Shown here piece after piece: positions 1 to 5,854 of a stretch of 30,654 nt of DNA. How positions within the stretch are numbered: position 1 is the first letter of the stretch; every line of letters starts with the position of its first letter. A program made the translations under genes and the position numbers. Origin of the DNA: a virus; IMG/VR virus record IMGVR_UViG_3300010885_064552, positions 1-30,654 of that record, one strand, 5' to 3'. Below the pieces are notes generated by a model. The model was not told where the DNA came from. It did no database searches and saw nothing but the letters and a program-made list of their open reading frames with translations.

Positions 1-9
1 GATCCAGTA

Positions 10-17
10 GAGATCAC
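10..17. repeat. GAGATCAC element, unit 1
   Basis: One copy of GAGATCAC, continuing as GAGATCACGTATA, which is shared with the copy at 1867. It ends 56 bp before the -35 box at 74. The same motif sits 56 and 58 bp before the next two early promoters, so it is likely a regulatory element rather than chance. What binds it is unknown. Confidence 0.55.
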
Positions 18-45
18 GTATAATTTAAAAAACCGATGACATTCT

Positions 46-69
46 GCGGGGTTACGTGCCCCGCTCTTT
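46..69 (+). terminator. Rho-independent terminator
   Basis: Stem GCGGGG/CCCCGC (46-51 with 59-64), 7-nt loop, followed by TCTTT. It probably ends transcription of a gene left of the window. The T-tract is short, so strength is uncertain. Confidence 0.6.
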
Positions 70-73
70 GCCC

Positions 74-102
74 TTGACGTTCCCGCAGATCGGTGCTACA
101 AT
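74..102 (+). promoter_or_regulatory. sigma-70 type early promoter with GATC in the spacer
   Basis: -35 TTGACG (74-79), 17-bp spacer, extended -10 TGCTACAAT (box 97-102). A GATC lies five bases upstream of the -10. Transcription should start near 109. Confidence 0.8.
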
Positions 103-150
103 AGGCGCATGCAAACCCGATCCGCTTCCGCTCGTGCCTTTTCGATCATT

Positions 151-330
151 ATGATGCGCGGTGTTAAAAAGGATAATGTTATTCGTTTTGCCCTTTCGTT
201 GAATGATAAAGAAACCGAAGAAGCAACGGACACTTTTCACCGTCAAGGGCCGCGTTTGTGGGGTTTCTGGTGTAAAGCAATGGATGAACGAAAGAAGAAC
301 AATATGATTGTTCCTGCCGTTTTCCGCTGA
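151..330 (+). CDS. small early protein, unknown function
   Basis: Encodes about 59 residues (MMRGVKKDNVIRFALSL...). Not recognised. It is basic, ends IVPAVFR, and has no signal peptide or membrane helix. An in-frame ATG at 109 coincides with the expected transcription start, so I chose 151 (or 154); this gives a leader of about 42 nt, similar to the next early unit. No clear Shine-Dalgarno site is visible. It is first in a short operon with the genes at 363 and 695. Codon choice and GC content are higher than in the region after 2.8 kb, and size and position suggest an early host-interaction protein; that role is inference. Confidence 0.5.
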   Translation: MMRGVKKDNVIRFALSLNDKETEEATDTFHRQGPRLWGFWCKAMDERKKNNMIVPAVFR

Positions 331-362
331 ACTGCTATCATATAACAGAAAGGATTGTGAAT

Positions 363-674
363 ATGGCTAAGGTTATCATTTCTCCCGGTTTTGGTGGTGG
401 TTTCCGTGGTAACGTAAAGCACCGTTTTGATCCCGAGCTCATTCGTTTCATTGAAGAAAAGGAAAACCTCGTTCCAGGAGAACGTGGAAACCCTGAAAAG
501 CGCAAGGCACTCGATGCACAGTTAAAGCTGCGCCTGCACGTGCTGGATATTCAATGTGATCCGTCAAAGCTTGCGGTTATTGAATTGGCTTCTGGTAAGC
601 GTTTCAAGATCGAAGAATATGATGGCTCAGAATATATCATCACGGAAGATGATCTGAATATGGTTGCACCCTGA
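363..674 (+). CDS. small early protein, unknown function
   Basis: Encodes 103 residues (MAKVIISPGFGGGFRG...). ATG at 363 was chosen because AAGGA lies eight bases upstream; a GTG at 357 is too close to that site. The first 15 residues are rich in glycine and hydrophobic residues. The centre is charged, and the C-terminus is acidic (EEYDGSEYIITEDD), which fits a compact soluble alpha/beta protein. No family recognised. It lies 32 bp downstream of the previous gene and 20 bp before the next, so one early transcript is likely. Confidence 0.7.
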   Translation: MAKVIISPGFGGGFRGNVKHRFDPELIRFIEEKENLVPGERGNPEKRKALDAQLKLRLHVLDIQCDPSKLAVIELASGKRFKIEEYDGSEYIITEDDLNMVAP

Positions 675-694
675 ACTCTGCGAGGATTAAACAT

Positions 695-859
695 ATGGAA
701 TATCTCTATCTGCAAGATGGTTTCTATGATGGTAAAGATCCAAAGGAGATTCAGCGTTTCCTGGATACAGTTGAAAACGGTGGATACAAGCCAACAAAGG
801 GTGATAGTGTGACAGTGGTTGCCTTGTCACCTTTGAATGACGACGAGCTCCCTTGTTAG
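695..859 (+). CDS. small early protein ending inside a terminator
   Basis: Encodes 54 residues (MEYLYLQDGFYDGKDPKEIQ...). GAGGA lies about 11 bases upstream of ATG 695. No family recognised; it is acidic and soluble by composition. The TAG stop at 857-859 falls at the loop/3-prime-stem junction of the terminator at 846-873, so the last codons form half of the hairpin stem. This makes it the last gene of the first early unit. It could be missed by gene finders because it is short, but frame, SD and terminator fit well. Confidence 0.65.
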   Translation: MEYLYLQDGFYDGKDPKEIQRFLDTVENGGYKPTKGDSVTVVALSPLNDDELPC

Positions 860-873
860 GGAGCTTTCTTTTT
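846..873 (+). terminator. Rho-independent terminator overlapping a stop codon
   Basis: Seven-bp stem AGCTCCC/GGGAGCT (46-52 with 59-65 of the 800s), 6-nt loop TTGTTA and tail TTCTTTTT. It ends the first early unit; the upstream gene's stop codon is within it. Confidence 0.85.
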
Positions 874-890
874 ATCTGTGATCTGTCCTA

Positions 891-908
891 GAGATCACGA
901 GAGATCAC
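891..908. repeat. two tandem GAGATCAC elements, unit 2
   Basis: GAGATCAC at 891-898 and 901-908, with a further GATC at 880. The last copy ends exactly 56 bp before the -35 box at 965, matching unit 1. Confidence 0.6.
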
Positions 909-964
909 ATACACCGAAAGAAAGCACCGTGTTTTCAAGGGGTTAGCGGCGCACGTTTCTCCTC

Positions 965-992
965 TTGACATTCCCGCCCGATCCGGTATAAT
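965..992 (+). promoter_or_regulatory. strong sigma-70 type promoter with GATC in the spacer
   Basis: Perfect TTGACA (965-970), 16-bp spacer and perfect TATAAT (987-992). GATC ends three bases upstream of the -10. It drives the genes at 1037 and 1500. Confidence 0.9.
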
Positions 993-1036
993 GGGCGGGG
1001 ATTCGCTTCCTGCTAACCCGTTCCACGGATCACTGT

Positions 1037-1444
1037 ATGATGAATGTCAATGATGCGATGACTGTCCTTGCTACCCTCACGCACGGTGAGATCGGCGCTC
1101 TTTCTGATAACGATCTGCGCGCTTTGCAGGATGCTGCCAAGTATATCACGCAATCGACCGTGACGCACCTTGCCAAGCGTAAAGCGGAAGCGGAAGATCG
1201 CGAGCGTCATAACCGTAACCTTGCAAAGCGTGCGGAACAAACCGCAAACAATACAAAGTGTGCGAGTGTGCAAGACATTCCAGAGTATAAACAGCTCGTC
1301 ATGCTTGCCAACCTTCTTGCATACAGCCGCAAGAAGAATGACGGCAATAGTGTCAAGCTGGAAAGCAAGATCGAAGCGATCTTGGAAGTGTACGGTATGA
1401 ACGACAAGCGTGTTATGGCTCACCTTGTCAACCTTGCTAGCTGA
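1037..1444 (+). CDS. early protein, unknown function
   Basis: Encodes 135 residues (MMNVNDAMTVLATLTHGEIG...). Largely alpha-helical by composition, with a basic/acidic helix around residues 45-72 (LAKRKAEAEDRERHNRNLAK) and a C-terminal helical part. No family recognised. It starts about 37 nt after the predicted transcription start of the promoter at 965; ATG 1040 is an equally possible start. It shares the transcript with the gene at 1500. The minus-strand frame through it is open as well, but lacks a promoter or SD, so the plus strand is preferred. Confidence 0.65.
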   Translation: MMNVNDAMTVLATLTHGEIGALSDNDLRALQDAAKYITQSTVTHLAKRKAEAEDRERHNRNLAKRAEQTANNTKCASVQDIPEYKQLVMLANLLAYSRKKNDGNSVKLESKIEAILEVYGMNDKRVMAHLVNLAS

Positions 1445-1499
1445 TAACCTTTTCACCCTATACTGTAAACCTTCCCGAGAACAAGAGAGAAAAGATATA

Positions 1500-1742
1500 A
1501 TGAATACCGTGAACAAGCCCAAGCTTCCTAACTATTTCCTCAAGTCGCGCCCCCATCACCTTGACAATAAAGTTGTCACTTGGTTCAACCTTGATCGTGT
1601 AAAGGTTGGTCGTTCGGTTGACTTCAACCGTACACAACACCATGGCACCGTTGCCCTTGTTTCACCGTGTGGTGAGATTGCCTTGGTTCGTCAAGCTGAT
1701 CGTATGGTTGAAGTGGAAGTGTGCGAGCTTACCACGCTTTGA
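1500..1742 (+). CDS. small early protein, unknown function
   Basis: Encodes 80 residues (MNTVNKPKLPNYFLKSRPHH...). The second half alternates hydrophobic and charged residues (GTVALVSPCGEIALVRQADR), suggesting a small beta-barrel or SH3-like fold. That fold call is inference and no family was recognised. Preceded by AGAGAAAAG about 8 nt before the ATG as a plausible ribosome site. It lies 55 bp after the gene at 1037 and is followed by a clear terminator at 1776. Confidence 0.7.
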   Translation: MNTVNKPKLPNYFLKSRPHHLDNKVVTWFNLDRVKVGRSVDFNRTQHHGTVALVSPCGEIALVRQADRMVEVEVCELTTL

Positions 1743-1775
1743 AACGTTTCAGTTAGAACGTTCGAATCCTACACT

Positions 1776-1801
1776 AACCCACCTTCATGGTGGGTTTTTT
1801 G
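1776..1801 (+). terminator. Rho-independent terminator
   Basis: Eight-bp stem AACCCACC/GGTGGGTT with a 5-nt loop, followed by a T run. It ends the second early unit. Confidence 0.85.
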
Positions 1802-1866
1802 TTTTCTTTTTAAACCGTTCACCACGAGTTCATTTGGTGTATGGTAGAACATCGAAGAGTTCCAGG

Positions 1867-1908
1867 GAGATCACGTATATGATCTGGTAGAGATCAGGGG
1901 GAGATCAC
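1867..1908. repeat. GAGATCAC/GAGATCAG elements, unit 3
   Basis: GAGATCAC at 1867, GATCTG at 1881, GAGATCAG at 1890 and GAGATCAC at 1901. The last ends 58 bp before the -35 box at 1967. The 330-bp gap 1743-2072 otherwise holds only the terminator at 1776, the promoter at 1967 and a long leader. Confidence 0.6.
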
Positions 1909-1966
1909 AGATAAGAATAAAAAACCCTCACAGTTTCGCGGACTTGGCACGACACGCACAAAGGGC

Positions 1967-1995
1967 TTGCGCTTTTCTTAGGACCGTGCTACAAT
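1967..1995 (+). promoter_or_regulatory. early promoter, extended -10
   Basis: -35 TTGCGC (1967-1972), 17-bp spacer, extended -10 TGCTACAAT (box 1990-1995). The spacer has no GATC, unlike the first two early promoters. The leader to the next ATG is about 70 nt. Confidence 0.75.
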
Positions 1996-2072
1996 GTGCA
2001 GGCGCCGGACGGGTTGCGGTTCCCACGGTGCGATTCACTAGCTAACCGCTTGTCTGCTGAGGGGTCAACAAT

Positions 2073-2471
2073 ATGTCGAACGTCAACAACACCGCCCGCA
2101 AGTCGATTGTCCGCGCTCAGGACGTTGCGCTTTCTTTCCTTATGGGTGGCATCGGTGCCGTGCAAAAGCTGCACACTGATAAGGGCTTCACGGCATCGAC
2201 GCTTGATAGCGCAATCGACACGATGAACGAGGGTGGGCAGGACACTGCGTCGCTTGTTACGCTGCGCGATCAGCTGTTTGTTAAGTCGACGGGTTCGCGT
2301 GGTCGTAAGGCTGCGTCGATTGGCGATGCCCGTCATTACAGTGTGCAGGAAGTCGGCGAAACGGGTGCGTTTGTTCGTCTGCCCGTTGGCCTGCTCGGGC
2401 TTGTTAAGGGTGACGAAGTTCGCGTCACGTTCCTCGACGGTCGTATTGTTGTTGAGTCTGCTGCTAGCTGA
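2073..2471 (+). CDS. early protein with a C-terminal AbrB-like beta segment
   Basis: Encodes 132 residues (MSNVNNTARKSIVRAQDVAL...). Residues 1-75 are helical. A basic linker follows (STGSRGRKAAS, near residues 72-82). The C-terminal 45 residues (FVRLPVGLLGLVKGDEVRVT, then FLDGRIVVES) resemble the swapped-hairpin pattern of AbrB/SpoVT DNA-binding domains, but the match is by eye and weak. A role as a small DNA-binding regulator is inference. GC content is clearly higher than in the genes after 2.8 kb. It has its own promoter (1967) and terminator (2521). TGAGGGG lies about 10 nt before the ATG. Confidence 0.65.
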   Translation: MSNVNNTARKSIVRAQDVALSFLMGGIGAVQKLHTDKGFTASTLDSAIDTMNEGGQDTASLVTLRDQLFVKSTGSRGRKAASIGDARHYSVQEVGETGAFVRLPVGLLGLVKGDEVRVTFLDGRIVVESAAS

Positions 2472-2518
2472 ACCAGCAGACAACCAACATAGCCGGTACC
2501 GGCCAGCAATAGCAAACC

Positions 2519-2544
2519 AGCCCCGCGACAAGCGGGGTTTTTTT
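2519..2544 (+). terminator. Rho-independent terminator
   Basis: Six-bp GC stem CCCCGC/GCGGGG, loop GACAA and seven T. It ends the third early unit. Confidence 0.9.
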
Positions 2545-2547
2545 ATA

Positions 2548-2809
2548 TGCGAGAACATAAGAAGACATAAAGAATAAACATATAAAAAACACATACCCCT
2601 CCCCCCTCCCCCTGTATACCGGAATCTAACTACCATAGCCATATAGTGTATAGTTGGCGCCATAATACACGCTTGAAATACCGGCCAAATTTTTGGAATT
2701 TTTTTTAACAAGGTGCGTTAAGGGGGGTGGCAGAAAAATTCCCGGCCAAAATTTTCCCCAATTGGCTTTTAAACAGGCAAAAGGCTAATTATAACATTAA
2801 AACATTAAT
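2548..2809. other. non-coding segment with C-rich tract and CCGGCCAAA repeats
   Basis: No convincing gene. It holds a C-rich tract near 2595-2613 (runs of 4, 6 and 5 C split by single T), so the minus strand carries closely spaced G runs. It also has two copies of CCGGCCAAA followed by T-rich sequence (near 2682 and 2742), and a G run near 2721. It separates the GC-richer early block from the AT-richer remainder. A long minus-strand open frame crosses it but looks spurious. Confidence 0.5.
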
Positions 2810-4198
2810 ATGAAAATAAAATTAAAAAAGAACCGCATAAAAGAAACACTAAACCGTTTGGCTGAAATAAGCGCAAAATCAGTTGGCTTAGATCCCAAAC
2901 GTGACACAACGTTAAGTGATGATGACCTATTGTCCATGATAAGCGATAAGGATATCAATGCCAATCCAGGTTACGGTTTTATGTTGCGTAATGGTTATAT
3001 CCCGGTTGGTAGAGATACAGTAGATGAAGAAGGTGATAGAGTATTTTCAGCTAAATTAGGTGAAGGCGCATTTGGTGTTGTATACGAAGCAACAAAAGTT
3101 GGAACAGATAAGCGTTATGCGGTTAAAATCACCGGAGATACGAATGAGGTGCGAATCCGCAAGATGTTAGAGGATGCTCGCGAAAAGCTGCCAGAATCGA
3201 TTATGGCTCATTTCGTGAGGGTTGATGATATCATTGAGGTTGAGAGCACACCGGTAAGCACCTATGGAACAAAAAAGAAGTTCCTTATTGCCATGCAATT
3301 GGTAAGACCAATGAATAAATTTGAAAGCACAGCACTATTCAAGGGTGTTAGCGAACTTACAAGAATGACAGCAGATTTTAATTCAAAATATATTATTAAA
3401 GATCCAAAGATATTCAAAGAATTGTTTAATAATCGTATTATGAAGTTTTCATTTGCTGATGATTTAATTTTTAATTTTTCTTCCATAAGAGCATCGAAAG
3501 GTTCAAAACCAACAGATAGAGAAAAAGAATCATTTGCTGAAAAGGCACATCAACTTGATCAAAAATTAAGTGATGACCTTATGAAAGGCTTGGATGATTC
3601 CCTGTTGGGTTTCTGGAAAGAAACAATGACAAGATTATTGGCTAGCCAAAATACGGATGATCTTTCAAGTTATGGTTCGCTTTATGGCTATGCTGCCGTT
3701 GAAGTTGTTGTGGAACTTTGTAAAGAAATTGCCAAGAAGGATGGCAAGCGTTACGAACTCTTGTTAAAAGAAATGGGTCTTGGTGAGGCTTTGGAACGTG
3801 ATGGTCCGTTAGAAGATTATTTATTTGATAGAATAGTAAATCTTTCTTCACAATTTGAACACGGTATGAGAAACGAATGGAAAGATTTTATTAAAAACCG
3901 TTACGGTAAAGAACAAGGCGAATTCAAAATGAAATATGCCTATGGTGATTTTGTAAATACACTTAAAGCCGGCGAAGACAAAGGGAAAATTAGGGAAAAA
4001 TTTAACGAAATTGCCGAAAAAATGCCCGAAAAAGTGAAAAATTTTATGGGTGCTTTGATGACGCTTGCCCTCGACGAAGGGATTTTGTGGCGCGATTTGC
4101 ACGAAGGTAATGTTATGATTGACCCGCAAACGCGTGAATATGTTGCGGTTGATGTTGGATTGTTTTCAACAGATAGTGTATTAAAACAGCGTTTTTGA
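2810..4198 (+). CDS. Hanks-type Ser/Thr protein kinase-like protein
   Basis: 462 residues. The glycine-rich loop GEGAFGVVYEA (84-94) and VAIK-type lysine in YAVKI (K106) are plain. The catalytic loop is at the far C-terminus, RDLHEGNVMI (D429, N434), followed by VDVGLF (D448) in place of DFG. Between N-lobe and catalytic loop lies an unusually long region of about 300 residues, and only about 14 residues follow the metal-binding Asp, so a normal C-lobe after the activation loop is missing. It would phosphorylate protein substrates by family analogy (phages such as T7 encode host-targeting kinases); no target is evident. The N-terminus (KIKLKKNRIKETLNRLAEIS) is a basic amphipathic helix that might be a packaging signal. 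Start ATG 2810 has only weak SD context. Confidence 0.75.
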   Translation: MKIKLKKNRIKETLNRLAEISAKSVGLDPKRDTTLSDDDLLSMISDKDINANPGYGFMLRNGYIPVGRDTVDEEGDRVFSAKLGEGAFGVVYEATKVGTDKRYAVKITGDTNEVRIRKMLEDAREKLPESIMAHFVRVDDIIEVESTPVSTYGTKKKFLIAMQLVRPMNKFESTALFKGVSELTRMTADFNSKYIIKDPKIFKELFNNRIMKFSFADDLIFNFSSIRASKGSKPTDREKESFAEKAHQLDQKLSDDLMKGLDDSLLGFWKETMTRLLASQNTDDLSSYGSLYGYAAVEVVVELCKEIAKKDGKRYELLLKEMGLGEALERDGPLEDYLFDRIVNLSSQFEHGMRNEWKDFIKNRYGKEQGEFKMKYAYGDFVNTLKAGEDKGKIREKFNEIAEKMPEKVKNFMGALMTLALDEGILWRDLHEGNVMIDPQTREYVAVDVGLFSTDSVLKQRF

Positions 4199-4283
4199 TA
4201 ACGAAATACTATTTATTTTTTATTATGGCCTAAATTTGCAAATTTATGTTGGGCCTGTTAACGTTAACAATGGAGATTAAGAA
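4199..4283. other. spacer with palindromes and a TATTTAT motif
   Basis: Contains CTATTTATTTTTT (from 4209), the inverted repeat AAATTTGCAAATTT (about 4234-4247) and the perfect palindrome GTTAACGTTAAC (4257-4268) just before the GGAG ribosome site of the next gene. It may be a regulatory or late-promoter region; nothing is proven. Confidence 0.4.
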
Positions 4284-5021
4284 ATGAAAGTTAGTAAAGA
4301 ACAATTAAAGGCACTAATCAAGGAAGAACTTGATGCCGTTATGAAAGAAGAAGAAAGTGATTTGGAAGAAGCTAAAAAAATAAAAGATACATATGGCAGA
4401 GAAGTAACTAAAGCCTTTAAAGACGATCTTGCCGCCCAAGATAAAAAGAATGCTCTTGCTTCAATTAAGAAGCAAACATTAAAAGGTAGAATAGAAGAAA
4501 CTGAAGAATTGGAAGAAGCTGGTAAAAAGGGTCCAAGTATACCACAACTTGCCAATGTATCAAATCCAAGGAATAGACTCAAAGATATTCACTGGTCAAG
4601 TGAGGATGAAAATGTTCCCGGAGAAAAAGATGATTTCTTCGATGAATATTCAACATTAGCTCCAACAACTACAGCTACAGAAGAAATTCATGGTATGTTA
4701 AAAGTACTCAAGATTGATCCAGAAAGTCCAGAAGGTCAAGAGCTTACTGATAAAATAAAAGCAGCTGCTGCAGTAAGTGGTGAAAGATCTGATTCAAGAT
4801 TGAAGAGCTGGAAACACGGTAATAATCGTGGAGATCCTTTGGCTTCAAGACAACCAATTGGTATGACAAAATCTGGTACACTTAAGAAAGCAGATATAAG
4901 ATCTAGAAAAAATGATATTAAACGCAATTTGGGTTTGGATGAAAGCGAATTAGAAGAAGACAAGCAAATGGAACAAATTGCTGAATCATTCCGCAGATTT
5001 ACAAAAATTTTGAAGGACTGA
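4284..5021 (+). CDS. charged, helical phage protein of unknown function
   Basis: 245 residues. The N-terminus MKVSKEQLKALIKEELDAVM matches a recurring pattern (LK.xIKEEL) seen again in this window inside the 918-residue protein (LRKIIREA) and the protein at 17830 (LQEMIAEELAEEL). The rest is Lys/Glu-rich and probably partly disordered, with a C-terminal helix (QIAESFRRFTKILKD). This composition fits a head-core, internal head or scaffold-associated protein, but that is inference. GGAG lies upstream of ATG 4284, and the gene is closed by the terminator at 5047. Confidence 0.7.
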   Translation: MKVSKEQLKALIKEELDAVMKEEESDLEEAKKIKDTYGREVTKAFKDDLAAQDKKNALASIKKQTLKGRIEETEELEEAGKKGPSIPQLANVSNPRNRLKDIHWSSEDENVPGEKDDFFDEYSTLAPTTTATEEIHGMLKVLKIDPESPEGQELTDKIKAAAAVSGERSDSRLKSWKHGNNRGDPLASRQPIGMTKSGTLKKADIRSRKNDIKRNLGLDESELEEDKQMEQIAESFRRFTKILKD

Positions 5022-5046
5022 TTACAATTTAATTCGTTGATTTAAG

Positions 5047-5070
5047 GCACCCGAAAGGGTGCTTTACTTC
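5047..5070 (+). terminator. Rho-independent terminator
   Basis: Stem GCACCC/GGGTGC with a GAAA tetraloop, tail TTTACTTC. The tail overlaps the -35 box of the next promoter. Confidence 0.8.
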
Positions 5071-5091
5071 TTTTGTGGGTCGTGGTAAGCT
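5063..5091 (+). promoter_or_regulatory. probable promoter
   Basis: -35 TTTACT (5063-5068), 17-bp spacer, extended -10 TGGTAAGCT (box 5086-5091). It is weaker than others but has the same geometry and lies directly before the gene at 5116. Confidence 0.5.
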
Positions 5092-5115
5092 AACGAACCT
5101 TTCGCGGAGCCTTCT

Positions 5116-5349
5116 GTGACAAAAATTTATGATGAGATTGATATTGACTTCCCTGCTATGGGAAGTGGTGAAGAAATTTACAAATTTTTAATTGAGAAAA
5201 GTTCAACTGGTAAACAACTTATCGAAGCAATTAAAAATAAAAATATGAAAGAAATGTGCTTTCTTTCTGCTCGCCTTGGAAAAATTGGCTATTCAGATTC
5301 GGAATTAGAAAAATTTTTTCAACACGTATTCCACACAAAAGGAATCTAG
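5116..5349 (+). CDS. small acidic protein, unknown function
   Basis: 77 residues with a GTG start at 5116, chosen because GCGGAG lies six bases upstream and there is no in-frame ATG nearby. Sequence MTKIYDEIDIDFPAMGSGEE, then helical (FLIEKSSTGKQLIEAIKNKN and SDSELEKFFQHVFHTKG). No family recognised. It stands alone between its own promoter and the next promoter at 5366. Confidence 0.65.
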   Translation: MTKIYDEIDIDFPAMGSGEEIYKFLIEKSSTGKQLIEAIKNKNMKEMCFLSARLGKIGYSDSELEKFFQHVFHTKGI

Positions 5350-5365
5350 GGTAAGAGATCAGCCC

Positions 5366-5394
5366 TTGACAAACTTAACGCCTCGTGTTAAGAT
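5366..5394 (+). promoter_or_regulatory. sigma-70 type promoter for the lipoprotein gene
   Basis: TTGACA (5366-5371), 17 bp, extended -10 TGTTAAGAT (box 5389-5394). The transcript would begin almost directly with the hairpin AGCCGC/GCGGCT (5404-5418) followed by CTTTTC, which could stabilise the 5-prime end or attenuate. Confidence 0.85.
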
Positions 5395-5441
5395 GACTCA
5401 CCAAGCCGCTGCGCGGCTCTTTTCAGAAAAGGATTTAAATT

Positions 5442-5672
5442 ATGCGTTCACTACTAGTACTAACCGTTCTACTTGCTCTTTCAGCTTGCTCAAAGAAGGA
5501 AGAAGCTGCTGCTACTTCAACTGTTGAAACAGCTCCAGCTGTTGCTTCACAGTCAGCCGAAGTTACAGCCGGAACTCCAACTGTAACAGAAACTTCAGCT
5601 GTTACCGTTGCTCCAACTGCTGCCACACCAGCAACAGCTACCGAAACACCTGCTCCAGCCGTTTCAAAATGA
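5442..5672 (+). CDS. small phage-encoded lipoprotein
   Basis: 76 residues. A signal peptide MRSLLVLTVLLALSAC has a textbook lipobox LSAC, with Cys16 the predicted lipidated residue after signal peptidase II cleavage. The mature part starts with SKKEE and is then low-complexity Ala/Thr/Val/Pro, resembling a flexible spacer rather than a folded domain. Serine after the Cys suggests outer-membrane sorting by the E. coli rule. Phage lipoproteins such as T5 Llp and phage Cor-type proteins block receptors against superinfection; this one may act likewise, but no specific homology is seen. AAGGA precedes the ATG. Its own promoter (5366) suggests expression at a defined stage. Confidence 0.8.
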   Translation: MRSLLVLTVLLALSACSKKEEAAATSTVETAPAVASQSAEVTAGTPTVTETSAVTVAPTAATPATATETPAPAVSK

Positions 5673-5680
5673 TTGATACT

Positions 5681-5728
5681 ATTTAAACTATGCGAGGCAT
5701 TCGAGCCTTGTAACAAAGTAGTTTAAAT
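5681..5728 (+). repeat. long imperfect hairpin after the lipoprotein gene
   Basis: Outer arms ATTTAAACTA (5681-5690) and TAGTTTAAAT (5719-5728) are perfect complements. Between them is an inner hairpin AGGC/GCCT (5695-5708). There is no T tract, so it is not a standard terminator. It may be a 3-prime RNA structure or a protein-binding site. Confidence 0.5.
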
Positions 5729-5770
5729 ATATTAAAACATAAACGTATTTGAGCAAAACTAAATATAGGA

Positions 5771-5799
5771 AGCCACCGAGAGGTGGCTTTCTTCTTTTC
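5771..5799 (+). terminator. Rho-independent terminator
   Basis: Seven-bp stem AGCCACC/GGTGGCT, loop GAGA, tail TTTCTTCTTTT. Confidence 0.85.
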
Positions 5800-5807
5800 T
5801 GCCGTCG

Positions 5808-5836
5808 TTGACAAACTTTTTTGCTTGTGCTAGACT
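5808..5836 (+). promoter_or_regulatory. sigma-70 type promoter for uvsE
   Basis: TTGACA (5808-5813), 17 bp, extended -10 TGCTAGACT (box 5831-5836), followed within 10 nt by CAGGAG and the start codon. Confidence 0.85.
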
Positions 5837-5854
5837 AACCACAGGAGCGTGCAT

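Noticed and set aside
1013-1522. 169-residue minus-strand open frame
   Set aside because: It is antisense to the gene at 1037 and would cover the start of the gene at 1500. No promoter or SD on the minus strand; Cys/His composition looks like a mirror frame.
1743-1775. Possible tRNA fragment (AACGTTCGAATCC looks like a T arm)
   Set aside because: There is no acceptor partner or anticodon arm upstream; the sequence is the 3-prime tail of a coding gene followed by a terminator.
1989-2711. 240-residue minus-strand open frame
   Set aside because: It lies over the promoter, gene and terminator of the third early unit, spans a non-coding C-rich tract, lacks an SD, and its protein is arginine-rich low-quality sequence. 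The plus-strand gene at 2073 is far better supported.
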